64,000 bases of DNA. Source: SKVR01 sp046291875 (lineage in GTDB: Bacteria; Bacteroidota; Bacteroidia; Bacteroidales; UBA7960). Below are positions 54,300 through 62,589 of this stretch, one piece after another. Position 1 is the first letter of the stretch; each line of letters starts with the position of its first letter. The stretch is taken from positions 62,001-126,000 of the forward strand of contig JBKBSF010000001.1 of the NCBI GenBank assembly GCA_046291875.1, written 5' to 3'. The notes under the pieces are model-generated. The model was not told the DNA's origin. It did no database searches and worked only from the letters and a program-made list of their open reading frames with translations. The position numbers and the translations under genes are program-made.

Positions 54300-55055
54300 A
54301 TGAGTTGGGAGCATATTGTACTTGTACTTATTACCGGTGTGGTTTGTGGAGTGATAAATACCCTTGCCGGAAGCGGATCTCTGATCAGTTTGCCTATTTT
54401 AATGTTTATTGGCCTGCCACCGCATGTGGCAAATGGTACCAACAGGATAGGTATCTTTTTTCAGAACATAGTAAGCACCTTAAGTTTCAGAAAACAAAAG
54501 GTACTGGATGCCCCCATGGGCTGGAAACTTGCCTTACCCAGTATCCTGGGGTCGGTGGCCGGTGCTTTTATTGTGCTCGAACTCAACGAAAGAACAATTG
54601 AGGTGGTGGTGGGTATTGTTATGTTGATAATGCTAATCCCCATGTTTTATAAACCTGGTAAGTGGTTGTACGGGGCTCATCCCTCAGAAAAAGATACAAC
54701 CCATACTCTTCTCAGATTTCTAATATTTTTCTTTATTGGGGCCTATGGAGGATTTATTCAGGCTGGAGTAGGGATATTTCTTCTGAGCGCTTTGGTGCTT
54801 AATGCAGGGTATGATCTTGTGAAAGCCAACGCACTTAAAGTATTTATCAATCTTATATTCACCCCATTTGCCCTCGCAGTTTTTATTTACAAGGGGCAGA
54901 TCGATATTATGGCCGGATTGGTATTGGCCGCAGGAAACTCTATAGGAGCCTATTTTGCCAGCAAATATGCTGTCAGCTGGGGAACAGCCTTTGTAAGGTA
55001 TGTATTGATTTTCGTAATTATCGGTGCTGGCACTAAACTGCTTTTCTTTCCTTAG
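54300..55055 (+). CDS. TauE/SafE-family anion permease
   Basis: 251 residues, about eight membrane helices. The duplicated family motif is seen as GVVCGVINTLAGSGSLISLP near the N terminus and AYGGFIQAGVGIFLLSALVL in the second half, with GLPPHVANGTNRIGIFFQN between. The family exports or imports sulfite, sulfonates and other small anions; the substrate here is unknown. It is convergent with the sugar transferase gene, 12 bases apart. Confidence 0.85.
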   Translation: MSWEHIVLVLITGVVCGVINTLAGSGSLISLPILMFIGLPPHVANGTNRIGIFFQNIVSTLSFRKQKVLDAPMGWKLALPSILGSVAGAFIVLELNERTIEVVVGIVMLIMLIPMFYKPGKWLYGAHPSEKDTTHTLLRFLIFFFIGAYGGFIQAGVGIFLLSALVLNAGYDLVKANALKVFINLIFTPFALAVFIYKGQIDIMAGLVLAAGNSIGAYFASKYAVSWGTAFVRYVLIFVIIGAGTKLLFFP

Positions 55056-55067
55056 AAATCCGCCAAA

Positions 55068-56204
55068 CTATTTGCTTCTTGCTTTTTTGAACACAATATT
55101 TACGAAGGCACGAAAGAAATACCGAACATCGGTAAGCACTTTATTGCGTTCATAAGCGGCAAGGTATCTCCTTTCTGATTCGAGGATTTCCTCGAAATTT
55201 GCAGGCATATCAGCATAATAGGGCGGCACCAGGCCTGGTCGGAACTGGTGGCGTTTCTCCAGCAGATCGCGCGGATAAAGTGTTTGAAATTGTGTACTCA
55301 GTGGCCTTACGCCAACCAGTTTGAGCTCTCCGCGGAAAAAATTGATAAGCATGGGAAGCTCATCAAGCCAAAATCTGCGCATAAACTTCCCGAAACCGGT
55401 TACCCGGAAATCATCCTTAAATTTCCCTCCCTGGTCCAGCTTGTTTTTTTCGTATACATATTGCTGAAGGTATTCAGAATAGGGGTACATGGTTCGGAAT
55501 TTATATACCCTCAGGAGTTTTCCGTTTTTTCCGGTACGAACCATCCCGAAGATAGGGCCGTAGGAGGGTGAAAGATCGTAGGCCGGCTTTTTTGTTTTCC
55601 GGGCTACAAAGTAGTAAAGATATCCGTGTGTTTCTTCATGAATTACTTCAAATCCACACGAATACAATCTGCCCAGGGTTTCGGCACGGCTGATAACCCG
55701 GTTGCGACCCCCTGTCAGGGCAAAATACAATTGCTTGGTAAAAGGTAGCTTGGGAATAACACGTTTGAAAACAAAATCACCCGTTACATAAAGGCTGTTG
55801 ACCAAACTGGGAAACTTCTTCATCAGGCGTTCGTTGCGCAGTTCAAGGGTTTCTACACAGCCAATAAAAAGAGTGTCCTTGGCAATGTTTTCATTCAGGG
55901 CTTCAAAAAACTTATTGATCCTCCTTATGTCGTTGATCCGCTTAAGGTTAACCACCGCCCGTGTTTCATCCTGCTCCAGCTTGTTGATGTTGAAAATGGT
56001 AGTGGTTGAAAACACGTGTGTCTTGTCATGATTGACATCCACAAACGAAGAGATCATTTGAAGCACATTGCGCCCAGCCTCCGACACGATACTTCTTTCG
56101 ATCCGGGATAATTGCTCCTCCCTTTTCCTGAAAGGGATACTCAGCGACTCGCCAACGAGCATGTCTTTCTCCACGAAACGAAACTGCTTTCTTTGATCCT
56201 TCAT
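55068..56204 (-). CDS. Bacterial sugar transferase without N-terminal membrane helices
   Basis: 378 residues. The C-terminal ~170 residues form the initiating sugar-transferase domain: KLLRVYKFRTMYPYSEY, FRVTGFGKFMRRFWLDELPM and GELKLVGVRPLSTQF, with a LVPPYYADMP segment. It would transfer a sugar-1-phosphate to undecaprenyl phosphate. The first ~180 residues hold none of the five membrane helices of WcaJ/WbaP and instead look soluble (VGESLSIPFRKREEQLSRIE, VFSTTTIFNINKLEQDETRA). A hydrophobic stretch before the catalytic domain is also weak, so membrane association may be peripheral. It follows upxY on the same strand with a 219-base leader between them. Confidence 0.82.
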   Translation of the reverse strand: MKDQRKQFRFVEKDMLVGESLSIPFRKREEQLSRIERSIVSEAGRNVLQMISSFVDVNHDKTHVFSTTTIFNINKLEQDETRAVVNLKRINDIRRINKFFEALNENIAKDTLFIGCVETLELRNERLMKKFPSLVNSLYVTGDFVFKRVIPKLPFTKQLYFALTGGRNRVISRAETLGRLYSCGFEVIHEETHGYLYYFVARKTKKPAYDLSPSYGPIFGMVRTGKNGKLLRVYKFRTMYPYSEYLQQYVYEKNKLDQGGKFKDDFRVTGFGKFMRRFWLDELPMLINFFRGELKLVGVRPLSTQFQTLYPRDLLEKRHQFRPGLVPPYYADMPANFEEILESERRYLAAYERNKVLTDVRYFFRAFVNIVFKKARSK

Positions 56205-56423
56205 AAATCTTTATGTCAACCCAAAACTCTTTTTACCTCTTTTAAGCAGGTCGCCCGTGCCTGCCATTGCATTTTTCAGGGACCTTACAAAATTAAAGCC
56301 AATCAAGGAAGGCAATTTCGGTGTATCACGTAAAATGACTGTGTAAAAACACCCGAAAACCCTATAAAATGCAAATCGATTTTTCTTCATACAACATCAT
56401 TGCAGATCAGGAGTGAAAGAGAG
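56205..56423 (-). other. Leader between upxY and the sugar transferase gene
   Basis: 219 bases without a supported gene. It is the kind of untranslated stretch in which a UpxY-type antiterminator would be expected to act on its own downstream operon. No obvious hairpin with T-run was found, so a termination site, if any, would be factor dependent. Confidence 0.4.
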
Positions 56424-56921
56424 CTAAACAATTTTTACGTGATTCTCAGGGATTTGGATCTCGATGGATTTTTCCAGATAATCCAACCTGAGCAATATTT
56501 TCATTCTGTTGTTGTATTGCACCATTTCTGCCACCAACCCTCGCAGCGGCCCTTTCACAATCTCTACCTTGCTGCCGGGGGGTATTTTCTCTTCCAGTGG
56601 CTGAGTTAAAACATCTGTAGACAGGATCCAACGGATATTTTCAATTTGCTTTTCAGGAATTACCACCGGCTTTCCTTCAAAACTCACAAACCTCACCACC
56701 CCTGGCAAATTCAGCACTTCATATCGCTGCCCTTCGGGCACAAAAACGAAAATGTAGGAACTGAACAGCGGAACGTCAATCCATTTTTTTCGATCGCTCC
56801 ACTGCCGAAGGGTTTTGATAAGCGGTAAATAACAAGTTATATTTCTGTCGTTCAGTAGCTTCTCTACCTTCTTCTCAAATCGGGGCCGCGTATAGGCAGC
56901 GAACCAGTATTTCTCGTCCAT
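56424..56921 (-). CDS. UpxY-family NusG-like transcription antiterminator
   Basis: 165 residues. The NGN domain opens with WFAAYTRPRFEKKVEKLLND and includes LFSSYIFVFVPEGQ; a KOW motif lies at ~115-145 (PPGSKVEIVKGPLRGLVAEM). This is the layout of UpxY/LoaP-type specialised NusG paralogues, which let RNA polymerase read through the leader of polysaccharide operons. It is the first gene upstream of the sugar transferase gene on the same strand, the usual place for UpxY. It may act on the distant 12-24 kb locus too; that is inference. Confidence 0.88.
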   Translation of the reverse strand: MDEKYWFAAYTRPRFEKKVEKLLNDRNITCYLPLIKTLRQWSDRKKWIDVPLFSSYIFVFVPEGQRYEVLNLPGVVRFVSFEGKPVVIPEKQIENIRWILSTDVLTQPLEEKIPPGSKVEIVKGPLRGLVAEMVQYNNRMKILLRLDYLEKSIEIQIPENHVKIV

Positions 56922-56938
56922 ACATTTCTATGAAGTTA

Positions 56939-56946
56939 CAAAAATA
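56939..56946 (-). promoter_or_regulatory. Putative -7 element (TATTTTTG) of upxY
   Basis: On the minus strand TATTTTTG lies 18 bases before the upxY ATG and matches TAnnTTTG, giving a very short leader. No strong -33 element was found. Confidence 0.4.
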
Positions 56947-57090
56947 AAGGATTTGAATGGGTTGGTAAAATTATTTTTCTGTTAATCAAATCCTAAGGTG
57001 GTTTACTGATCCATAAAAAGATAAACTCTCAACCCTCAGAAACCTTGGTTCTAGGGTAGGTTGTAAGGTAGCTTGCAATGGTATAATTAC

Positions 57091-57098
57091 TACCTTTG
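57091..57098 (+). promoter_or_regulatory. Putative -7 element (TACCTTTG) of the dehydrogenase gene
   Basis: TACCTTTG fits TAnnTTTG; a TTG at 57073-57075 is rather close for a -33 element. The leader would be about 55 bases. Confidence 0.45.
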
Positions 57099-57157
57099 TG
57101 CAGCTTTGGCAAACCTTGTAAAACCTTTGCCATCTGCAATAATCAAAACAGCCAACC

Positions 57158-58117
57158 ATGATTAAACAGGTTCAATTTGGGCTTATTGGTGCCGCAGGGT
57201 ATATTGCACCACGACACATGAAAGCCATCCGCGAAACAGGAAACAACCTGCGTGCTGCACTCGATCCCTTTGATAGTGTGGGTATTATTGACAGCTATTT
57301 TCCTGATGCAGATTTTTTTACCGAACCAGAAAGGTTCGACAGACATATGGACAAGCTCCGGCGCAAAGGTGAAAAAGCACTGGAGTATGTTAGCATCTGC
57401 TCGCCCAATTATCTCCACGACTCGCACATACGAATGGCCCTCCGAAATCAGGCCCATGCCATTTGCGAAAAGCCTCTTGTACTCAACCCCTGGAACATTG
57501 ATGCCCTAGAGGAAATTGAGAAAGAAACAGGGAAACGAATTTACAATATCCTTCAACTGAGGCATCATCATGCTGTGGTTTCGCTTAAAGAGAAAATGGA
57601 TGCAGCCCAGGCCACCCATAAATATGACATTGACCTCACCTATATAACATCACGGGGAGCCTGGTATTTTTATTCCTGGAAAGGTAATTCAGAAAAATCG
57701 GGAGGAGTCGCCACCAATATTGGTGTACACTTTTTCGATATGCTTACCTGGATTTTTGGTGGAGTACAAAGTAACACTGTTCACATCAGCAAACCTGATA
57801 AGGCGGCAGGATTCCTGGAACTGGAAAAAGCCAGGGTAAGATGGTTCCTGAGCGTTGACCGCAACGATTTGCCCGCCAGTGTTATTAACAAAGGCCAGTT
57901 CACCTACCGTTCCATACAGGTTGATGGCGATGAATTTGAGTTCAGTGGAGGCTTTACCGATCTGCACACGCACAGCTACCAGAATATTCTGGATGGCAAG
58001 GGTTTTGGGTTAAATTGTGCCCGACCCAGCATTGGCATTGTGCATGACATCAGAAATATGCAACCCATTGGTTTAAAGGGTGATTACCATCCGATGGCTG
58101 CCTCTGAAACCGCCTGA
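57158..58117 (+). CDS. Gfo/Idh/MocA-family sugar dehydrogenase (WlbA/WbpB-like)
   Basis: 319 residues. The N-terminal Rossmann motif FGLIGAAGYIAPRHMKAI, SICSPNYLHDSHIRMAL and CEKPLVLNPWNIDAL mark the family, and the segments YNILQLRHHH and SGGVATNIGVHFFDMLTWIF resemble UDP-N-acetylglucosamine-uronate 3-dehydrogenases (WlbA/WbpB), with the catalytic Lys in EKP. Such enzymes start synthesis of 2,3-diamino uronic sugars for O-antigens. It is divergent from upxY, which supports a polysaccharide role. Confidence 0.82.
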   Translation: MIKQVQFGLIGAAGYIAPRHMKAIRETGNNLRAALDPFDSVGIIDSYFPDADFFTEPERFDRHMDKLRRKGEKALEYVSICSPNYLHDSHIRMALRNQAHAICEKPLVLNPWNIDALEEIEKETGKRIYNILQLRHHHAVVSLKEKMDAAQATHKYDIDLTYITSRGAWYFYSWKGNSEKSGGVATNIGVHFFDMLTWIFGGVQSNTVHISKPDKAAGFLELEKARVRWFLSVDRNDLPASVINKGQFTYRSIQVDGDEFEFSGGFTDLHTHSYQNILDGKGFGLNCARPSIGIVHDIRNMQPIGLKGDYHPMAASETA

Positions 58118-58123
58118 TTCTAA

Positions 58124-59062
58124 TCAGTTTATTGGGGGTAGCAAAGCTTCAATCTGCTCCCTTTGCGGCTCAAGCCAATGTGGCAACCTTAGGGTGGAGC
58201 CCAATTGGTCTAAGCTTTCATCTACCAGAAAACCAGGGCCCAGGGTAGCAATTTCAAACAGAACACCCCCTGGCTCCCTGAAGTAGATGGAGCGGAAGTA
58301 CTGCCTGTCCATTACAGCCGAAGGAGAAAAACCTTCCTCCACAAGATTCTGCCGAATAACTTTTTGGCTATGTTCGTCGGCAGTTGCAAAAGCAAGGTGG
58401 TGTATGGTGCCGGTTCCGGGTAGCTGATCGGGAGAGGATGGGTGCGCAACAAGATCTACATAATGGCCGGGTTGGTTGGTGCCAGAATACAGACGGATGC
58501 GGTTTTCTGATTTCTCTGCAATGGTATGGTTCATATTGCGCATCATAAAGTCTAGTGTGCTGTCGTAGGAAACATAACTCAAAACAGCTGAATAGAAACC
58601 TTTAATGGCATTTTCGGATGAAATTCCGGGAGTTGACCACCCTTGACGAGGGTCATGGGGTGAAGCAACCAGTTCAAGTGACATCCCATCAAAATCCTCA
58701 AAGCTGATATATTTCTCTCCAAATCGCTCGAAGGGCCCACGGTATTCTACCTGGTAAGCCTTCAGTCGTTTACGCCAGAATTCCAGCGAATCCGCCGATA
58801 CCGAAAAAAGAGTAGTGGTCATGGAGCGATTGCCCGATCTGCCTTTTTGTATCCCTCTGAAAGGGAAAAAAGTAATTGCCGATCCCGGACTTCCGGTTTT
58901 GTCGCCGTAATAAAGATGCCAGGTATCAGGGCTGTCGTAGTTAATGGTTTTTTTTACAAAACGCAATCCCAGTATTTCGGTATAAAAGCGCACATTGTTG
59001 TTTACGCTTCCTGCAATGGCTGTTATGTGATGCAATCCATTGATTAACTTATTATTTGTCAT
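58124..59062 (-). CDS. VOC-family ring-cleaving dioxygenase (MhqO-like)
   Basis: 312 residues made of two glyoxalase-type halves. Probable metal ligands are His in INGLHHITAIAG (N terminus), His in TIHHLAFATADE (~215-225) and Glu in GVLFEIATLGPG (~270). MhqO/PcpA-like proteins open hydroquinone-type aromatic rings or protect against quinones; the substrate here is unknown. It is convergent with the dehydrogenase gene, six bases apart. Confidence 0.83.
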   Translation of the reverse strand: MTNNKLINGLHHITAIAGSVNNNVRFYTEILGLRFVKKTINYDSPDTWHLYYGDKTGSPGSAITFFPFRGIQKGRSGNRSMTTTLFSVSADSLEFWRKRLKAYQVEYRGPFERFGEKYISFEDFDGMSLELVASPHDPRQGWSTPGISSENAIKGFYSAVLSYVSYDSTLDFMMRNMNHTIAEKSENRIRLYSGTNQPGHYVDLVAHPSSPDQLPGTGTIHHLAFATADEHSQKVIRQNLVEEGFSPSAVMDRQYFRSIYFREPGGVLFEIATLGPGFLVDESLDQLGSTLRLPHWLEPQREQIEALLPPIN

Positions 59063-59116
59063 CTGAGCATAAATGATGTGTTAATGTCTCAGGAACAAGT
59101 TTTTCAGCAGATTTGT

Positions 59117-60412
59117 TCACGCCACTCCATTCTCTGGGCTTTTTTCCCGGTTCCAGAAACTTAGCAGTTGAGGTATTTCAAAAGCATAAGGAAGCGATTT
59201 GACTAGCACAGTGCATACAACCGGGAAAAAAGCACTGTTGAAACCCTGTGGTATCCAGTTCCATGCAACCAGCATCAGAACCGATAATGCTGCCACTGCC
59301 CGGAAGTAAAACCTTACAGATAAACGTGGCACTCCATATCCTGCTACCCAGATAAAATACAGGTGTGTTGGAATTGCCCACAACAAGTTCAGATTACCTT
59401 TGGTGGTAATGTGGTCGGTGAAAAACCACAATATTAATACAACCACTCCTGTAATACCTAAAACAGTAAAAAAGGTTTTATCGAAAACCCTCGAGGTGGT
59501 TTTACTAACAAAACTTAATAGGGCCAGCAGGAAAACAAACCAAAAAACCATGTTTGGGGTTATGAAACCTGCTGGAGAAGGAACTACAGTTTTGGCAAGC
59601 AACACCCGGTGTTCGGCTACTAGCGGAGAGCCATCGGGCAGGCTGGCCAAGGCAAAAGCAATAAGCATCTCATCGGGGAGATACATGAAATCCCAGGGAG
59701 TTGCCACCTTATCGGCAGGCAAACCCAGGGCAAGATCAATACCAAAAGTGCTCCAGGGCATCTCTGTCAGTAATGGCTGGAGCATCTGCCTGAGGGTTCT
59801 GTGGGTATGAAAATCAGGTTGATAATGAAACTGGTAATCAAGCAGGCTGCGCAGCTTTTCCATTGCCTCGGGCAATACTCCCGGATAATCAAACCAGATT
59901 GGCTCCACAATCTCGTCAATAAGGTCGCGGATACGGGTGGCACAATTATCATAAAAAAAGTCGTATTGATAATAGGCGTTTTCGGGTAATTGATTGATGA
60001 GCAGAAAATCGTATACAGCTTGTCTCTCCCTCAGGTTGAGATTGAGCAGCTGCTCATAAATTGCCCTTCCGTCAAATTTATACTCTGCCAAAAAATACTC
60101 CATTGGGGCAACCGAAAGCTTATAAAGCAATTTCCCGCGGGCGAATTTCACATAAAAGTTGGGGGTATTGAAATCAAATGTCCCATAGTTAAAAACCAGA
60201 TCGATGTTGTTTTCAGGATCCACTACCCGCAAAGCGCTGTGGCCAAAGACCGAATAAAGCTCATCGCCAGGGCTGGCGGTGAGCAGTGTAATTTCAGATT
60301 GGGCCGATAGTGTTCTTGACAGAGTGGGTTGTGCAAAAGCAGAGCAAACAAAAAACAGAGTGAGGATTGTGCTCAGCCCCAAAGCCAGATTTGATTTGGT
60401 AGAAAGTGTCAT
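59117..60412 (-). CDS. DUF4105 membrane protein (Lnb-like lipoprotein N-acyltransferase candidate)
   Basis: 431 residues from ATG 60412 with a signal sequence (LALGLSTILTLFFVCSAFAQ). The DUF4105 domain (~35-270) includes SPGDELYSVFGHSALRVVD with a candidate catalytic His, and YDFFYDNCATRIRDLIDE with a candidate nucleophilic Cys. About five membrane helices follow to the C terminus. DUF4105 proteins of Bacteroidota have been linked to lipoprotein N-acylation (Lnb); I recall this from literature and could not check it. The Cys/His pair is consistent with a thiol acyltransferase or hydrolase fold. Confidence 0.75.
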   Translation of the reverse strand: MTLSTKSNLALGLSTILTLFFVCSAFAQPTLSRTLSAQSEITLLTASPGDELYSVFGHSALRVVDPENNIDLVFNYGTFDFNTPNFYVKFARGKLLYKLSVAPMEYFLAEYKFDGRAIYEQLLNLNLRERQAVYDFLLINQLPENAYYQYDFFYDNCATRIRDLIDEIVEPIWFDYPGVLPEAMEKLRSLLDYQFHYQPDFHTHRTLRQMLQPLLTEMPWSTFGIDLALGLPADKVATPWDFMYLPDEMLIAFALASLPDGSPLVAEHRVLLAKTVVPSPAGFITPNMVFWFVFLLALLSFVSKTTSRVFDKTFFTVLGITGVVVLILWFFTDHITTKGNLNLLWAIPTHLYFIWVAGYGVPRLSVRFYFRAVAALSVLMLVAWNWIPQGFNSAFFPVVCTVLVKSLPYAFEIPQLLSFWNREKSPENGVA

Positions 60413-60585
60413 AGTTTGGGTTGAAAAATAAACAAGACAAAACAGGTTGAGGGTATCTGGAGGCAAAAATACGTTTTTTGAAATCAGAAATCAGGGCATG
60501 GGGGTATTAAAAGAGTGTTAATTCGTTGAATAAGAAAAACGGATTAAATTTTGCAAAATGTTGAAAAACAAAAGGAAATAATTTC

Positions 60586-60593
60586 TATCTTTG
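60586..60593 (+). promoter_or_regulatory. Upstream promoter element (TATCTTTG) of the rplM operon
   Basis: TATCTTTG fits TAnnTTTG, with a TTG 22 bases upstream (60561-60563). It would yield a leader of ~160 bases. Confidence 0.5.
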
Positions 60594-60635
60594 CAGCCTC
60601 GAAATAAGAGCCGTTTTGTCAACAATTATATCAAG

Positions 60636-60665
60636 AATTTATTAACAATTAGCTGTTAATAAATT
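60636..60665. repeat. 12-bp inverted repeat upstream of rplM
   Basis: AATTTATTAACA (60636-60647) and TGTTAATAAATT (60654-60665) are perfect inverted copies with a six-base spacer ATTAGC. The right arm overlaps the -33 position of the downstream promoter, so it could be an operator, or a hairpin in RNA from the upstream promoter. Confidence 0.55.
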
Positions 60666-60695
60666 TGCCCGAATTAAAAATTAGTTTTAGCTTTG
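60664..60695 (+). promoter_or_regulatory. Proximal promoter of the rplM operon
   Basis: TTTG (60664-60667), 20 bases, then TAGCTTTG (60688-60695) fit the Bacteroidota consensus. Transcription would begin near 60701, ~60 bases before the rplM ATG. Confidence 0.6.
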
Positions 60696-60759
60696 CACCC
60701 CCTTAGTGCGAGGGTGTTTCGTGTTTTAAAAAAATCAAATACAGCAAATTAAGCGAGCG

Positions 60760-61215
60760 ATGAATACAACAAGCTACAAGACCATATCTGCCAACAAGGA
60801 CACGGTCAATAAGGAGTGGGTCCTGGTTGATGCAGAAAACGAGATTTTGGGCCGTCTTGCCAGCAAGGTAGCCAAAATTGTACGCGGTAAATACAAGGTA
60901 AACTATACCCCTCATGTTGACTGCGGCGACAATGTAATTATTATCAATGCTGAAAAAATTGAACTCAGCGGCAACAAGTGGGATCACAAAGAGTATGTTC
61001 GCCATACCGGATATCCGGGCGGCCAGCGTTTTACGACCGTAAAACAGATGCTCGATAAAAATCCCACAGAGATCATCCGCAAAGCCGTAAAAGGCATGTT
61101 GCCCAAAAATCGTTTGGGACGCGCCCTCGTGGGTAATGTACATATTTATGCAGGTAGTGAGCACCCCCATCAGGCTCAGCAACCCCAAAAAATCAACCTT
61201 AATACAATCAAGTAA
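60760..61215 (+). CDS. rplM: 50S ribosomal protein L13
   Basis: 151 residues. Characteristic segments WVLVDAENEILGRLASKVAK, HVDCGDNVIIINAEKIELSG, YVRHTGYPGG and GMLPKNRLGRALVGNVHIYA identify L13, an early-assembly protein of the large subunit. It starts the conserved rplM-rpsI-rpsB-tsf operon; rpsI follows after two bases. Confidence 0.97.
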   Translation: MNTTSYKTISANKDTVNKEWVLVDAENEILGRLASKVAKIVRGKYKVNYTPHVDCGDNVIIINAEKIELSGNKWDHKEYVRHTGYPGGQRFTTVKQMLDKNPTEIIRKAVKGMLPKNRLGRALVGNVHIYAGSEHPHQAQQPQKINLNTIK

Positions 61216-61217
61216 GC

Positions 61218-61604
61218 ATGGAAGTTATCAACACTATAGGAAGAAGAAAGACTGCCGTAGCCAGAGTATACCTCAAGGCGGGTAGTGGTCAGGTGACCAT
61301 CAACAAAAGAGACATCAAAGATTATTTTCCCACTGGTATCCTGCAGTATGTGGTTAATCAACCCTTTCAGATTACCGGTAATGAAGGTAAATATGACGTG
61401 AAGGTAAACCTTGATGGTGGTGGTATCAAAGGTCAGGCTGAAGCATTAAGGTTGGCAATCTCCAGAGCGTTGTGCGAAGTGAATGCAGAATGGCGCCCGG
61501 CCCTCAAATCCAAAGGCCTCTTGCGTCGTGATCCCCGTATGGTTGAGCGTAAAAAGCCCGGCCAGAAGAAAGCAAGGAAGAAATTCCAATTCAGCAAACG
61601 TTAA
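61218..61604 (+). CDS. rpsI: 30S ribosomal protein S9
   Basis: 128 residues. The N-terminal NTIGRRKTAVARVYLKAGSG, the DYFP segment, GGGIKGQAEALRLAISRAL and the basic C-terminal KKPGQKKARKKFQFSKR tail, which reaches the P-site tRNA, identify S9. It is coupled to rplM with a two-base gap. Confidence 0.97.
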   Translation: MEVINTIGRRKTAVARVYLKAGSGQVTINKRDIKDYFPTGILQYVVNQPFQITGNEGKYDVKVNLDGGGIKGQAEALRLAISRALCEVNAEWRPALKSKGLLRRDPRMVERKKPGQKKARKKFQFSKR

Positions 61605-61634
61605 TTTCATTTTACTGGAAAATTTTTATTTAGC

Positions 61635-62558
61635 ATGGCAAGAACGAATTATAACGAACTCTTAGATGCCGGTGTACACTTCGGACACCTCAAGCGGAAG
61701 TGGAACCCCAATATGGCCCCCTACATCTTCATGGAGCGCAATGGTATTCATATTATTGACCTCAATAAAACCATTGCCAAAATTGATGAGGCGGCTGCGG
61801 CTATGAAGCAAATTGCAAAATCAGGGAAGAAAATCCTTTTTGTTGCTACCAAGAAACAGGCAAAAGAAGTTGTAGCGCAGCATGTGAAGCAAATCAACAT
61901 GCCTTATGTTACAGAAAGATGGCCTGGTGGTATGCTTACCAATTTTGCTACCATCCGCAAGGCAGTGAAAAAAATGTCAACCATCGACAAAATGTCAACC
62001 GACGGTACTTTCGACAATATTTCCAAAAAAGAAAGATTGCAGATTACCCGCGAAAGGGCAAAACTTGAAAAACAATTCGGATCTATCGCCGATCTGTCAA
62101 GATTGCCTGCTGCCGTTTTCATTGTAGACATCATGAAGGAGCATATTGCAGTGGCCGAAGCTCACAAGCTTAATATCCCCACTTTTGCAATTGTAGATAC
62201 CAACTCCGATCCCAACCAGGTGGATTTCCCCATTCCAGCCAACGACGATGCATCAAAATCCATCTCTATCATTCTCAAAACCATGATTGATGCTATTCAG
62301 GAAGGTCTTGCTGAAAGAAAACTTGAGAAGGACAAGGCTGCTGACGATGATGACAGAGATGTGGATACCGAAGATGAAGATGGCGTAATCAAAGCAAAAT
62401 CTATCAGAGGTGTGGAAGATGCCGACGAGGACGATGAAGATGCCAAAGCAAAAGCCCGCAAGCTTAAGCTTAAGCAGGAAGAGGAAGAAGCAGATACCAT
62501 GAAGAAAGCCGCCAAGGCTCCCAAAGGTGCTGCTGCTGCCCGCAAACCCCGGAAATAA
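61635..62558 (+). CDS. rpsB: 30S ribosomal protein S2 with long charged C-terminal extension
   Basis: 307 residues. The conserved core (~1-230) holds LLDAGVHFGHLKRKWNPNMA, FVATKKQAKEVV, RWPGGMLTNFATIRKAV and FAIVDTNSDPNQVDFPIPAN. After ~235 a charged tail of about 70 residues follows, first acidic (ADDDDRDVDTEDEDG, EDADEDDEDAKAK), then basic (KLKLKQEEEEAD, ending AAARKPRK). Typical S2 ends near 240 residues, so the tail is an addition with low sequence complexity. The gene lies 30 bases after rpsI in the same operon. Confidence 0.96.
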   Translation: MARTNYNELLDAGVHFGHLKRKWNPNMAPYIFMERNGIHIIDLNKTIAKIDEAAAAMKQIAKSGKKILFVATKKQAKEVVAQHVKQINMPYVTERWPGGMLTNFATIRKAVKKMSTIDKMSTDGTFDNISKKERLQITRERAKLEKQFGSIADLSRLPAAVFIVDIMKEHIAVAEAHKLNIPTFAIVDTNSDPNQVDFPIPANDDASKSISIILKTMIDAIQEGLAERKLEKDKAADDDDRDVDTEDEDGVIKAKSIRGVEDADEDDEDAKAKARKLKLKQEEEEADTMKKAAKAPKGAAAARKPRK

Positions 62559-62589
62559 TTGTATCACAAATCTTAATGTAAATTATATT

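Larger units (their letters stand above)
60413..60759. other. Ribosomal operon upstream region
   Basis: No gene is supported. It contains two promoter-like elements for the rplM operon and, between them, a 12-bp inverted repeat (60636-60665), described separately. Confidence 0.6.
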
